Assembly: GCA_036936605.1 (NCBI GenBank)
Contig: JAUPFV010000005.1
Span: forward strand, 3,089,670-3,153,669
Source: Limnanthes douglasii subsp. nivea
Taxonomy: Eukaryota; Streptophyta; Magnoliopsida; Brassicales; Limnanthaceae
DNA length: 64,000 nucleotides
Direction of reading: 5' to 3'
A program made the translations under genes and the position numbers. Of the stretch, positions 41,435-53,129 are shown piece by piece (the stretch's first letter is position 1; the number at the start of each line of letters is the position of its first letter). Under the pieces are notes generated by a model. That model made no database searches and had not been told where the DNA came from. It saw only the letters and a list, made by a program, of their open reading frames with translations.

Positions 41435-44237
41435 TTAGTCTTCATTCAAATCGAAGATACGTGGTGGCTCTTCGTGTGCGGTCGATGGTTGCGCGGGCTT
41501 TATTTGGTTATGTTTGTTCAATCTCTTGTCGAGCGGTATTGCCCAACCGGTCACTTCATGATCCGTACGAAACGGAAACCAAGTAGGATATATTTCCGGA
41601 AGTGGTCCATCCAACACAACCTACACAAATAAAAGGTAGATAAATATTTGGTCACGAAAATAATATAAAACATTGAAACACACTGTAGTAAACTTACTTT
41701 GACGAAATGGTTACCATGAACGAAACCTATACCAATTTCGAGGTTAGGACATGATCGAGGAGGCACACCACGTAGCGGTAGATAAGTGTACGATTGGTGG
41801 AGTGAAATGTGGTATACGATACATTGGTATCTAGTGGCTATCACTAACCCTAAATCGGGTAACGTCATCCAATGCCTAGTACCGGCACCATACAATTCGA
41901 AAACGTTCAACCTTCTCACAAGGTTATCTACACTTTGTGATCCATCAAACACTCTCTCCCATAGCTCACGTTCGTTTTGCAATTCGCCGATCAAATCCCG
42001 TCTAACTTGGTCCCATGAATCGGATTTACCGTATACCGTCAAAGCAACGGCTCGGAATCCGCAATTACCGTCGGGAGAGACGTCTTCAACGCTAGAGATG
42101 TAGTCATGCAAATAGCTAGGAAACCAACTCTCGTACCCGCTAAAATCTTTTCCCTTTGATGATTTTTTCGGTCGAGGCACTTTATCTTTCTTCGGTTGAG
42201 TCTTGGTTTTCGCTTTTTCTTTCGTCTTGTTTTTTGGCGGTAGAAATGTAGCCGTGCTACCTATCGTGCCGGGAGTGCTAGCGCCTAGACTTCCATCGTA
42301 TTCCCACTCGCTAGGGTCCCGTTGAGTTGATTTGTCCCGACCGGCTTTTTTCCTACCCTTAGTAACAACCGGCTCCTTAGGTTCCAAAACATGACTTCTA
42401 GCGGGATCTAGGATTTGCATCATCCTATTTATAATGTGGTCTTGGATGTGTTGCCCGTAACCGCGGATGGTGCTACCTATTAAGGAGATTTTTCTAGTGA
42501 GCTCGTCTTCGGTATCAAACTCCTCATTAGGTTTGATCCTTAACGTACTCCAATAGACATCACACTCATCTTTTCTAACCGCCCTTCCTTCTTTATAAAT
42601 CAAAGCTAATTCGCATGCACATGGTAAATTATGAGTTGTCCTAATAACACACCCACACACTCCGGGTGTGAACCATATTTTCAAGGACTTTGCGAGATTT
42701 TCCTCTATTAGTTCTATGGCTTGAGATGAAAGCTCACCTTTGACATCCTTGTAGATGGTTTTGTTAGGCCCCCTAGTTGAGTTTCTTGGACGATACCTAC
42801 TACGCTCGAATGACTCGAAAATGTTAGAGTGTTGAGCGGATAGGTGCGCATGAACATGTTTCCAAAATTGTTCGAACGTGCATAGACTACTACCAATTGC
42901 CCGCTTGAGGCTAGAGTGAGCACTCTCCGCCCTACAACATGAGATAAAATACATTAGATTTCTAACACTTTATATTTAAAAAAAATGGGTGGAGATGGAA
43001 ATATAACTCACCGGTTGCTAGTTTGGTTGCCAAAATGTTTAAATTTGTTCGTGTGAATGTTGAGGAATTTGTGTCCATATTCGTCAATCCATTGCTTCAT
43101 AACGTAGTCGATAGCCAATGGACAAAATGCGAACGTGTGGTGCATATCGGCAAGGTTTTTGTTATAGTCTTCGAGCGTGGCCGAATAGGCTACCCTTTGG
43201 TAATATTCCCCGAACTCATCGGTCATTTCCACATTCGGTAAAACTTTTCTAGCGTAAGAGGTGACGTTCTTACCAATATGCCAAGTGCATAGCATATGAG
43301 TTGCGTCCGGAAATATATCGTCGATAGCATTCATTAAAGCCAACTCCCTATCGGTGACAATGATGTTAGGTAATGGGCACTTGTTGTTCGTCAACACCAT
43401 CTTTAGAACACTCAACCCCCAAGTGTAGTTCTCTTGTTTCTCGGAACTCAAAAAAACAAAAGCAACACAAAATGTCTTCTTCGTCGAAGTTTGGCCCACT
43501 ATTTCAAGTAAAGGCATCTTATACCTTGTAGTCTTGTACGTGCTGTCCATTATAAGAACTTGAGGAAATGTGCGCATGAAATCGATGCTTTTAGGGTGTG
43601 CAAAAAACAACTCTCGGATCTCGTCCGTTGCTTCACAACTTCGCTCCCAAACATAGTACTCGTGTTCTTTTAACTTAGCAAACAAGTATTGCATTTGGGT
43701 CTTGCCCACTTTATCAACCAAATCATGTTTTTGCCGCATGTTGTATATCGTGCGCATGCCTGATACATTTTGCGGGTCTTTAATCTTCAACCCGCGATAT
43801 ATCTCTCTCGGTCGAGAACCGACTTCCGTTTGACTACGAACGAACAATTGTTCTTCGACTTTTAGTCTAGCGGCCCGAGAGTGACCGTCCAAGTGCAAAA
43901 ATGGATCGTGGTTGTGTTTCCCGTTTAGCACAACCACTTTCCAATAACCCGGTAGCTCTAAGACTGGACTCCCTCTTAAGTAGAACGGACACCCGCATTT
44001 TTTCGATGAACATTCTCGGCGCTTCTTAACATACCCCGGTTTGGGGTTAGGTTTGTAAACCCCATGCCTCTCGCACCTAAAATATATCCTAGGAGTTTTC
44101 ATGTTTTTTGTACCGGCGTCGTTTTTACTCCGGACCAAAATGAATCCTAGCTTTATGCTTTCGGACTCGACCCAATCAACCAAATCGGCTTTGGTGTAAT
44201 AAGTGTCCGTACTAAACACTTTCGTGTAATCGGCCAT
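41435..44237 (-). CDS. MULE transposase fused to an OTU-type cysteine protease domain
   Basis: Exons 43012-44237, 41698-42931 and 41435-41620, GT-AG introns in phase, 881 aa from the Met at 44237. N-terminus: Cys/His zinc site (C76, C81, C83, H108, H110) of the WRKY-GCM1/FAR1 type. MULE core: D231 in IMDSTY, D296 in VTDREL, C317-H320 in LCTWH; the third acid is not assigned. SWIM-like finger at 501-515 reads CGC...CAC, with Cys where His is usual. A Lys-rich linker (595-672) leads to an OTU-like domain (about 686-825) with DGNCGFRA (D696, C699) and GNHFVKV (H817). It would bind the ends and move the element; the protease may remove ubiquitin. A further upstream exon (ATG 44771) is possible, but I cannot join it in frame. 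Confidence 0.9.
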
Positions 44238-44329
44238 CGAACATGGTGGTGGACCGGGTTCCTACATAGTTCATTCATGCAATTATATGAGAACATATTT
44301 ATACCTACATGATCATATAAATTCCAAAA

Positions 44330-44600
44330 CAGGTCATTTTTGCGAATTTCATATTCGAAAATTCAACAAAATTGCGAATTACAAATTCGAAAATTCAGCA
44401 ACATTGCGAATTTCGAACTCGAAAATTCAGCCTAATTGCGAACAGCCCGTTCGTGGGTTTGGCTTTTTCGCGAACGGGCCGTTCGTCCATCAGGCTTTTT
44501 TGCGAACGGCCCGTTCGTCCATCTGGGGATTGCGCGAACGGGCAGTTCGCAATTAAGGACGAACTGCGAATCCCCAGTTCGCAGTTCATCAAAAATATAG
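44330..44600. repeat. Right-hand GCGAAC palindrome cluster in the putative transposase leader intron
   Basis: Repeated palindromes such as GCGAACGGGCCGTTCG (about 44472) and GCGAACGGCCCGTTCG (about 44503), plus a larger inverted pair CTGGGGATT...AATCCCCAG (about 44522-44577). It mirrors the hairpins at 35619-35770 near the opposite end. Confidence 0.85.
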
Positions 44601-44679
44601 CGGTACCACCGCTATATTCGCATTGACTCGAAAAATTTCGGAAAATACCTCATTTTGGGTATCTAAATTTCGGAAAATA

Positions 44680-44771
44680 CCTCATTTCGAAAAATATATT
44701 CGCTCTTCTTCCTCCGATGCGAAATCATCAAGGTTGCAGCTGAATCCTTCACTCCAATCACTCAAATCCAT
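44680..44771 (-). other. Possible first exon of the transposase gene
   Basis: On the minus strand an ATG at 44771 opens a short acidic frame (MDLSDWSEGFSCNLDDF...) after a CT-rich leader. It meets a stop just before the only obvious GT donor, so it is either non-coding leader, damaged, or spliced in a way I do not see. Confidence 0.35.
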
Positions 44772-44915
44772 GATTTTTTAGAGATTTTAGGTAGTTTTAG
44801 AGAGAGAAAGCTCTAGAGAGTAGTTGGAGAAAAGTTGGTTTTTGGTTCAAAATTGTGACTTATAAGTGAAGGGCAAAATGGACATTTCACATTGAAGAAA
44901 AAAAATTCTGAATTT

Positions 44916-44959
44916 GGGGTCTCATTATAGCCAAATGGGGTCTCATTATAGCCATGCCC
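44916..44959. repeat. Right terminal inverted repeat of MULE
   Basis: Inverted counterpart of 35112-35155, with two copies of GGTCTCATTATAGCC. The target duplication follows at 44960-44968. Confidence 0.93.
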
Positions 44960-44968
44960 TTCTAAAAA

Positions 44969-46109
44969 TGGTATTGGTTCATTCTGTATCAGTTTTATCT
45001 CTCAATTTACCAATTTTATCGGTTTTTTGGATTTTAGTTTTACATGTTTGATTCCAAACCTATCTTATCAGTTTAATTTTTTATTTGTATCCCTTTTACA
45101 ATAAAGCTGTAAACCAAAACAATTAGAATTTGATCTAGTTCTTTGACCCCCGATTTTCACCAATTGGTTCCGGCCAGGCCCAACTCTCCGGAATCCCTAC
45201 CACCACCGGCCCTTTGTCAGATTAGTGTTAAAAGTAATTTATAGTTTATGACCCATTTTAAAATGAAATCCGAGTGTTAATGAATTTCTAAAGATATTTG
45301 AATATCATGTGGTGGTAGTGAGTGGAGATAAAGTTGACTTTGACCGAATAATAGTGAGTCAAAGTTAAGAAGATAGGGGTGTGATTGCGTGAAGGTTGAG
45401 AAGGCGACGCTGTCATTCTGATGAATAATTGAGATTTGGAAATTCAATTGTCTGGATATGACGGCCGACTTACAAGCTGGAAGGTTACGAGTTCACAATG
45501 ATAAGGCCAAGATAGGTAGGAACCAATCCCTAACATCCATCCTGGTTTATATCATCTTACATGTAGTCCTCCGATCTTTGAGGTTGACATGCGTATCTTA
45601 TTATTATTTTTGATTGATTATTCAACCATGTTGAGATCACTTCGTTCTAATGAACGAATAAGGTTGTTTTAATTTTATATTATAAAATATTATCTTATAA
45701 TATCAATTCGGATTTAAATATTTTTAAAAATTGTCAATAAAATTTATGTCTTTTAAATTTTAGCGGATAAAGTTCATACATGCATTTATGTTTCATACAT
45801 GCATTTATGTTTCAGTACTTAAATCCACGCATCTGAGTTTCAAAAAGCGATGTTTATGAGTTTAGGTTCGATCAATTTTTTATGTGTTTTTTACGCACAG
45901 AAGTTTCGAACAAAGCTTTTACTTTTAAGTTCTTGCATTTAAGTTACGGTTAAACTTTTGTCTCGTTCATTTTATCGTTTTTTCACGTAAACTTACAATG
46001 ACTTCAGTATTTAATTCTTGATGTTGTAATTTTTTTTACAGAGAGATTTAATCCACCTTCTTCCCAAATTTGCACAAATCTCATACAATAAGTTAACAAT
46101 GAAACTAGT
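44969..46109. other. Intergenic; no gene
   Basis: AT-rich host or old repeat sequence. It contains a short tandem repeat TTCATACATGCATTTATG at 45773-45811 (two units). No coding region recognised. Confidence 0.55.
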
Positions 46110-46505
46110 AGTTTAGTTAGAGTATAAGAAGGGTTTTAATCACTTGCAACTTTTGCAATCTTCTGCACCACATCGTAAAATGAAGTGAAGCTTGATATCT
46201 ACATTATTTATTCGTTCATAAAACTTCAGATTCCTCATCAAATGAAGAGCACGAGTATTGTCACAAATCGAAAGTTATTTCTTGCTTTATAATAGCTATT
46301 TGAATTCACGAATACTTTTAACCATATGATATCTTTCGTCGGTTTTATAACAACCATATATTTAAGTTTCATCGATGACAAGGTAACAACCTTCTAAATA
46401 CAAGATTTTAAAATAACTGGTCTACCAAATACAGTAAAGAGATTACTAGTAGTTGACTTCCTAATGTCAAGGAAACCTGCATAATCAGAGCTAACATTGC
46501 CCCTT
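46110..46505 (-). pseudogene. Copia RNase H relic
   Basis: On the minus strand the frame starting DYAGFLDIRKSTTSNLFTVFG follows the copia RNase H pattern, then a TLSSMKLKYM-type block and an IIWLK block. Several stops and shifts are present. It is an isolated fragment with no LTR seen, different from copia A and copia B. Confidence 0.6.
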
Positions 46506-46849
46506 CAGCAACTTATCATCCTTGTGCTTCTGTTTATATCACAACCCAATATTATCGGGAGAGAAAGAAGTAAATCCACCAAGAAAAGCGTCAATTTAAA
46601 AAAAATTCAAGCAGACACCATAAATCGAGTAAGCAAGATTCTTCAAGAAAAAAAAAGTTTTGAAAGGAAAAAAAAGAAAAAGAAAAAGAAAAAATATCAT
46701 GGAAATGTATAATGATCAGTTGGCCATGGCATAGACCATTGGTTGAGTGGTCCATTTGTTGTTCCATCCAGACCGGTTATATTTGCTACATTTAATGAAG
46801 ATCATATGTTAAGTGAGGGCACAATTGGATGTAATCGCCTTTATCTCTG
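46506..46849. other. No gene; lysine-codon-rich low complexity
   Basis: An A-rich stretch near 46650-46695 gives a spurious poly-Lys ORF. Nothing else recognised. Confidence 0.5.
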
Positions 46850-48747
46850 AAAATGTTGTCCGGACATCTTCCTAGGCGCTTTGATATTTTCAAGATGGAA
46901 AGGTATGATAGGAGCAAAGATCTAGACAACCACCTTGAGCAATTCAAAATTTTCATGATGAGTTTTGATGATGATGATGATAAGTTATTGTGTAGAGCTT
47001 TTTTCAGACCTTCAAGGATAATGCCTTGAAGTGGTATGATAGACTACCGTAGGGGTCAATAAAAAACATTAATATATTCTGGATGGCTTTCCGAAAATAA
47101 TTTTTGGGAAGCAAAGAACTTAGAGGAAATGGAGACATTATAATCCATTGTTGGCAGCACCCCACTCAAAACTTTAAAAGAATATACCAAGTATTTTGTA
47201 TAAGTACTTATAACTTCATTTAGATATGGGTTGTTAGTTGACGAGTTGGCTGATACAGTTACTCGTAAGAAGGCAATGACTTTTTGGTGGTTTGTTATAC
47301 CAGGTCGGAAAACAGATCACGATATAGGAAACTAAAAGATTAAGACAACCTCATCAGCCCATAATTCTCCCTTCAATCCATCTTCAACAAACTAAGGGCC
47401 AATCATAATCTACTGCTAGAAATCGTCTAAGGGACTTTGGACAGAGTTCTCATCGACCCAGATCGAGCCAATCTACTCAGGGGCAAAAAAACCTCAAGAG
47501 GAAACCAATGGGTTCAGCCTAGTTATTTCACAGATTTGATTGAAATTGTTGTAACTATATATGATAGGTTAGAGAACTTTGTGCAATTCTGAAGGCCTCC
47601 ACCCATCCAAAATCCGAGGGAAAATCTAAATACGTGATTATGAAAATATTACAATGATGTGGGATATGATACCAAGGATTGTATCGCTTTGAAGAAACAA
47701 ATACAATCGGTAATAAAAAAGAAGTTAACTACTTTTGTTAAAGCATCAATGGGTAATAGATCTCAGCCAAGCGGAAGTGAGGTACATGGAGCTTTACATG
47801 CTTTCCGAAGGTAAGCCATAGAAGCTCCAAAACGTGAAAATACGTTGGTAATTATTGAACAACTCGATGTAGATTCAAAGTATATGGATCCTGCTCCAAA
47901 TCGGGGTCGAGTGAGTATGGTGTGTAAAAAAGGAAGAAGGGTCTCCAATTTTTTTCATTTCTTTGAATCATTGACCATCTTTTGAGAGATAATGATACAA
48001 CTCCTTCAAGTTGCTCTCGAAAGACATGTGGTTAGCTTAACTACACAATAGGAGGGCAAAATGTCTACTCATTTATATCAAAATCTAGCTTCGTTCATTA
48101 TATTTGATGAGGATGACTTAAGAAATATTGTTGGGACACATGAGGATGTTGTGGTGATTAGAGATGCTATTGAAAGAAAACAAATCCAAAGGATTTTGAT
48201 GATAGTGATAACTCAGCTAATATCTTATTTTTGTCTCCTTACAAGTTTATGAAAAAAACCCATCTAGTATTCTTTAATCGAATAGAACTATAGTGGGATT
48301 TACTGGAAACTTTACTAATATTGTTGGAGAATTTGAAGGAGAAACTAACATTCATAAGGACCATTTAGAAAGGTTGTGAGAGTCTTGTTTATAATGGTTG
48401 ATTGTTTGACTCCTTAAAATGTCATTTTTGGCAGATCTTAGCTATCAATTATGCATTGTTTTGCTTCAATAGTTTACGAGTGCTTGAAATGCATCGTCGG
48501 AGGTCAGGTAAGCGTTGTTCGAAGCAGTCAGAAAGTGGCTAGAGAGTGTTACATTAGTCCTCTTAATTTGAAGACTTTGGAAGGTGAGTAGACAAAATGG
48601 AATAATAATTATTAGATTCCTCTTCAGATTTAAGCAAGATAGATGATCCAAGAGATACTCCTAGTGCGGTTATCCCAATTAAGGAGCTTGAAGTACATAA
48701 TTTTCCATATGGAGAAAACGTTAGTATTGGAGCTAAATTTCCATCGG
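46850..48747 (+). pseudogene. Tat-lineage gag-protease relic
   Basis: A decayed plus-strand relative of the gag at 10412-12489. Matching motifs in order: PRRFDIFKMERYD and NHLEQFKIFMMSFDDDDDK (46875-46990), YYNDVGYDTKDCIALKK (about 47650), IIEQLDVDSKYMDP (about 47850), FIIFDEDDLRNIVGTHEDVVVI (about 48090), and the IPIKELEVH start of pol (about 48670). The protease active site is lost. It stops exactly where duplicated segment copy 2 begins, with no LTR on either side. Older than the intact Tat element. Confidence 0.8.
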
Positions 48748-48804
48748 AAAGCCATAAATATATTAAAAAAGAATGAGCACGATTAATGTTGATATAGAAA
48801 AACG

Positions 48805-49278
48805 TTAAACTTTAGATTGAGGAGGGGGAATCGGCTGTCCAGTTTTCATGTTCATTATTGCTGGTCCGGCTGCAGATCTTCGTTTGAATATGCAAAAGCA
48901 GCAACATCCTATGGATGCGCATAAAGCAACAAAGAAGGTGAGTATGATGATGGATCCTAGTACTTGAGCTCCAGCGTCGTTGGTACGTCCCGAATTGTTG
49001 CTTCTTGTTGTTTCGCAAGATACCCCAATATTTCCAAGTAAATCCTGGCTTTGTTTTGTCTGTTCCATCTGTTGATCGTAAAGATCACTTTGTGTTGGTG
49101 TCGGATCACAGACTACTCGCCCTGAAAACCAAATGAATAAAAACTTATGTGAACAGCCAAATAATTTGTAACCTGCCTAACCAATATATATGACCATGCA
49201 AGTCTTACCACTTGTGATTGCGGATACGAACACTACCGAGGAAAGAGCTAAAAGAAGCAAAAGAATTTGGTTGGCCAT
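48805..49278 (-). CDS. Small single-pass membrane protein, copy 2 (two exons)
   Basis: Exon 1 is 49209-49278 and exon 2 is 48805-49121, with an 87-bp GT-AG intron in phase; the product is 128 aa. It has the same architecture as the gene at 550-1031: signal peptide, short lumenal part, one membrane segment, Cys cluster (SIGCCCFCIF), KRR and proline-rich tail ending PPPQSKV. It differs by a 3-residue deletion after the KRRSAA motif and about a dozen substitutions. All indels are in frame and the splice sites are kept. That suggests both copies have stayed under some constraint. Family and function not recognised. Confidence 0.75.
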
Positions 49279-50408
49279 AGTGAAGCAATTTAGTTATAGA
49301 ACAAGTTTAGAGCAATCCAAGGAATTATATATCTGATGTTCGAAGTTACTCGATATTTATAACAAATTTCGTATGTTGTTGTTTTTGAACAGTTCTGTTT
49401 TCCTGATTTTTTATTAGAACGTGTATGACTGTAACTTGATTTCTGGACTGACTTCGGGTTTACATAGTCAGTCAACCATTTTATAAAATGCAATTTCTAC
49501 TTGTTCAAATACAGATCAATGAAAGAAGTTTGTACGATTAAATGTACGTGCAGCACTGACCGCGGACCAAACATAACTATATGCGGTATAAATATCACAA
49601 TAGAATATTAGAAGCCCCTCAAAATGTTGGCATAACACCAAGTCTTGTGGTAGAACAGTCTAACAAAGACCTCATTTGTATATGTTTTCCCTCTAACAAG
49701 TCTTGTGGTAGAACAGTCTAACAAAGACGTCCAATAATCCAACTAGACAATGAACTGACTGTATTCTTTTGTTACTAAATATGTATAGGCGGATACTTGG
49801 TTTTCTTGATTTATCTAGAAAACATCCAAGATTTACGCATTATGTCCTTATAAAATGAAAATTATCATGTCATAATAAGATGATAAGCTTTCACGCTTAT
49901 ATAACCTGGGCTTTGGCTAAATCTGTTCTAAAAGTATAACCATCTTCAATTTTTTGTCAAATTTAAAAGTATACCGAAATTATTTTTTGTTTTACAAACC
50001 GATTGAGACTTTCTCCACTAGCAGGGAAGCTTGACCCGACGGGTGAAAAAATCTTACCCGACAGTTAAGAAGGTTTCATGGTTCACTTGACGGGATTTTC
50101 CCGGACCGTTAAGAGGGTCGCAATCCGCGGTTAAACAAACGGAATATAAAAATAAAATAATAAAAATTTAATTTTTTTTATATATTTTTGGAAGTAGTTA
50201 ATATTTTCTAGAACCAGATTTAACCCCAGCTAATAATCCAAAAACATTGAAATTAGCATTAGATAGTTTATCTTTTGGTTTTGTGAGTTACAAATATTAA
50301 TATATAATATATTATTTAATAACATATATTACCTTAATTAACTTAATATTTGATTAATCATTAAACATAGTCGTATAGATAAATAACTAGTTGATTATAG
50401 TTTGGAGT

Positions 50409-50555
50409 TAGGGGTGGCAATTTTGGGACACGTAGGCGGGTCGGGTCCATTATGGATTTTTAATTTGTCCAACCCGAACCGGCCCGCAAATATAAACTAC
50501 ATATAAAAAATAAAAAATGTATTAAAAACAATTATAAATTTGTAAAATATAACTA

Positions 50556-50616
<61 letters not shown>

Positions 50617-51130
50617 CTAATTACTAGAATACTTATATGTATATGTATACCAATAATATACCGTTTTTGAGTAATTATTATTTTACTTATAGAGTCAATA
50701 ATATATTTATTAATTATATTATTTTTTCATAAACTAAATCCATAAATTATAAATATATTTCTACACATCTTTGTCTATATATACTCTAAATCCTAATTTA
50801 CTTTTCAAGTTCTTTGGATGTTTTTCTCTTCTGCTATTGTGTTTTATATACGTTGGTTTAAAAATTTATGTCTTAAACTTTTGTTTTAAATTAAAAATAA
50901 AGTCAAATTTGAGCAAGTTTGGATCGGATCGGATCAGTTTGGTCAACCCGAATAGTAAAAACAATATTTGTGGGGCGGGTCGGGCTGACCTATGGACATA
51001 AATGGGGCGGGCTCGGGTTCGAAAATATTAAACCTGTTACGGGTCGGGCCGGGTTTGGGTTCGAGTAAAAAAGAATGCCCCAAGCGGGTCGGCCCGAACC
51101 CGATCCGAACCCGACCCATTGCCATCCCTA
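50409..51130. mobile_element. Non-autonomous hAT-like element, copy 2 (intact)
   Basis: 722 bp, ends TAGGGGTGGCAAT and ATTGCCATCCCTA, exact 8-bp target duplication TTTGGAGT at 50401-50408 and 51131-51138. No transposase ORF. Confidence 0.82.
50551..50613. repeat. (TA)n microsatellite
   Basis: About 60 bp of uninterrupted TA inside hAT copy 2; much shorter at the matching place in copy 1. Confidence 0.95.
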
Positions 51131-51193
51131 TTTGGAGTATATTAAATTTTGGACATAGTCTTTATTATCTTTTACTAAAATGTGAATGAACCA

Positions 51194-51864
51194 TGTTGGA
51201 ATATATTTCTTTAATATATTTATAGATTAACAATAATATGGACCGACATGCTAAATAAACATATTCGGTTATTATCTTAAAGAAGTCCAAAATAAAGTAG
51301 TTGAGTTAATTATTTAATTAACTAAATTGGACCTATGGGTGAAAAGGCGTTATGGGCTCAAGTGTGGTAATCGGGTTGAATTTGGGCACTGTGATGAAGA
51401 TGGCCCAAATCTCAACACTTAAGCCTGAATTAATAAATCGTGGATATAAATTGAATTATCAATTTATCGGGTTATGGTTCTCGACACAATGAAGTAATAA
51501 AGCATGGGCTTTACAATGTTGGGCTTCACATTGTAAAGTCTATAATTAAGGGCCTAGGTTGAGGTATTTCATCACTCTAAACCCTAATCAGAAATATGGC
51601 CGCTTCCTTGAGTATCTGGAAACCTTTTCCTTCTTCTCGAATTTGATTTTGCAGGTTGATCAATTTCATAAACGGAATCGCTGGAGACGTGGAATCGTTG
51701 AAGAACGCAAAGGAACAAAAGAGAATACTAGATGGAGAGCAGCAGGCAAACCCGTAATTGTTCTTGGTTTTCGGTTTATTCATTAGGTGAATCTACAAAG
51801 GGTTTAATTATTTTTCCGCGATTTGTTATATATTATTTGATGTGATTTCGAATAATATATAACT
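51194..51864 (+). repeat. 5' LTR of duplicated copia A
   Basis: About 671 bp, TGTTGGAATATA start, matching 13442-14124. Confidence 0.85.
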
Positions 51865-53129
51865 ATTGGTATTAGACCAAGTTAACCCTTTTTTGGATTC
51901 GGTAGAATAATTGGACTATGTATTGATAGATAAAGATGCATGTTTTTTTTCATCGTAAAGAATCCATGTCATTGAGATTATGTGTGAATCGAATTGGTTA
52001 GGGCATGAATTTAGGGATTGTATGAAAAGCATGTTATGTGATTTATTTGTATTGAAAAACATGTTTTATAATGAGTAAATTTCAATTTTGATAGTTTGGA
52101 GATTTTTTTTTTGCCGGGTTAAATTAGGGTTTATTAATGTCTGAAATTTTTTCTACCAAAATTAGAATCAAAACAACCCTAAAATAACGAATAAAATCAG
52201 AACTATTGGGAGAGTGGCTCATTGACGACTTAACCCCTGATGTTAACGCTGATCAAAGGCTGTCCGACGATGAACACCGTAACCTGCCCAAGAAATAGGG
52301 ACGGTAAACATACCCAAACGATAGTAACAGCATGATTGTTGCAGGTTGGGCTCGTCCAGGACATGTAGCACTAATGCAAATAAATTTGCAGCAGTGGACG
52401 CTGCACGCTGGGCCTGCCCAAGACCCGCAGCAGTGCATGCTCCAGGTTGTGCCCGCCCAGGACCTGCAACACACCTGCGGGAGGTCGAAAAAAAAATCAT
52501 TTTTTTTAAATAAACTGTATTATTAATTTAGATATTTAAAGTAAATTATTTCATAACTATTATGTGTTTAGTTGTATGTTTATTTGCGAAGTAAATTATA
52601 TGTGCGTGAATGATTAAATGATGATGCATGACTAAGGTTTCGTAGATCGGTAGGTGAAACAAAGAAATTATTTTAATCGGTCCTCCGGAAAGTTAAAATT
52701 AATTTTCTTATGGATCCTAGGCTTTGAAAGGTTCAGGGATTAATTTAAATTCAAATATTAGCGGCCTTCCGGAAGGTTCACGTTTGGGTTTAAATTAATC
52801 ATGACCGAGAGAAAATTACAGAAAATAGTTGTTGTGTTGATTTTAATTTTAAGTAAATGACATCGGCCCTCCGAAAGGTTTCATTGGTACTTAGAAAATT
52901 AAAATAATGATAATGCTAATTTTTTTTCTCAAATTCATAAAATTGCATGTTAGTATGATTTGCCCTCCGGTATCTATTATCAATGAATTTTATGTTTTAC
53001 ATGTATTTTCCATATTCATGCATATGTTTTCAGCTATATGTCAAGATGCTAAATGTGCTTTGGGTTGTTTGTTCTTATTATAGTATCCATTGGTTACAAT
53101 TTGTTGGGGAATCGTCCACCGACGTTGGA

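Larger units (their letters stand above)
35112..44959. mobile_element. Mutator-like element with transposase-OTU fusion, plant mobile domain gene and two small genes
   Basis: 9848 bp, with 44-bp terminal inverted repeats differing at two positions (start GGGCAAGGC / GGGCATGGC) and a perfect 9-bp target duplication. Four genes: plant mobile domain protein (plus), small protein 1 (minus), small protein 2 (plus), transposase-OTU (minus). The two outer genes are transcribed inward from the termini; the two small genes diverge from the middle. Non-coding DNA contains hairpins, a tandem repeat block, and internal copies of the terminal GGTCTCATTATAG motif. Three genes have open frames apart from a G-run shift in the first gene, so the element may be young or recently active. 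Confidence 0.93.

Noticed and set aside
46497..46712. 71-codon ORF ending in poly-Lys
   Set aside because: Low-complexity A-rich sequence overlapping a copia relic on the other strand; no gene signals.
50551..50613. Long TA run as a possible origin or regulatory site
   Set aside because: A simple microsatellite private to one duplicate copy; length variation is expected.
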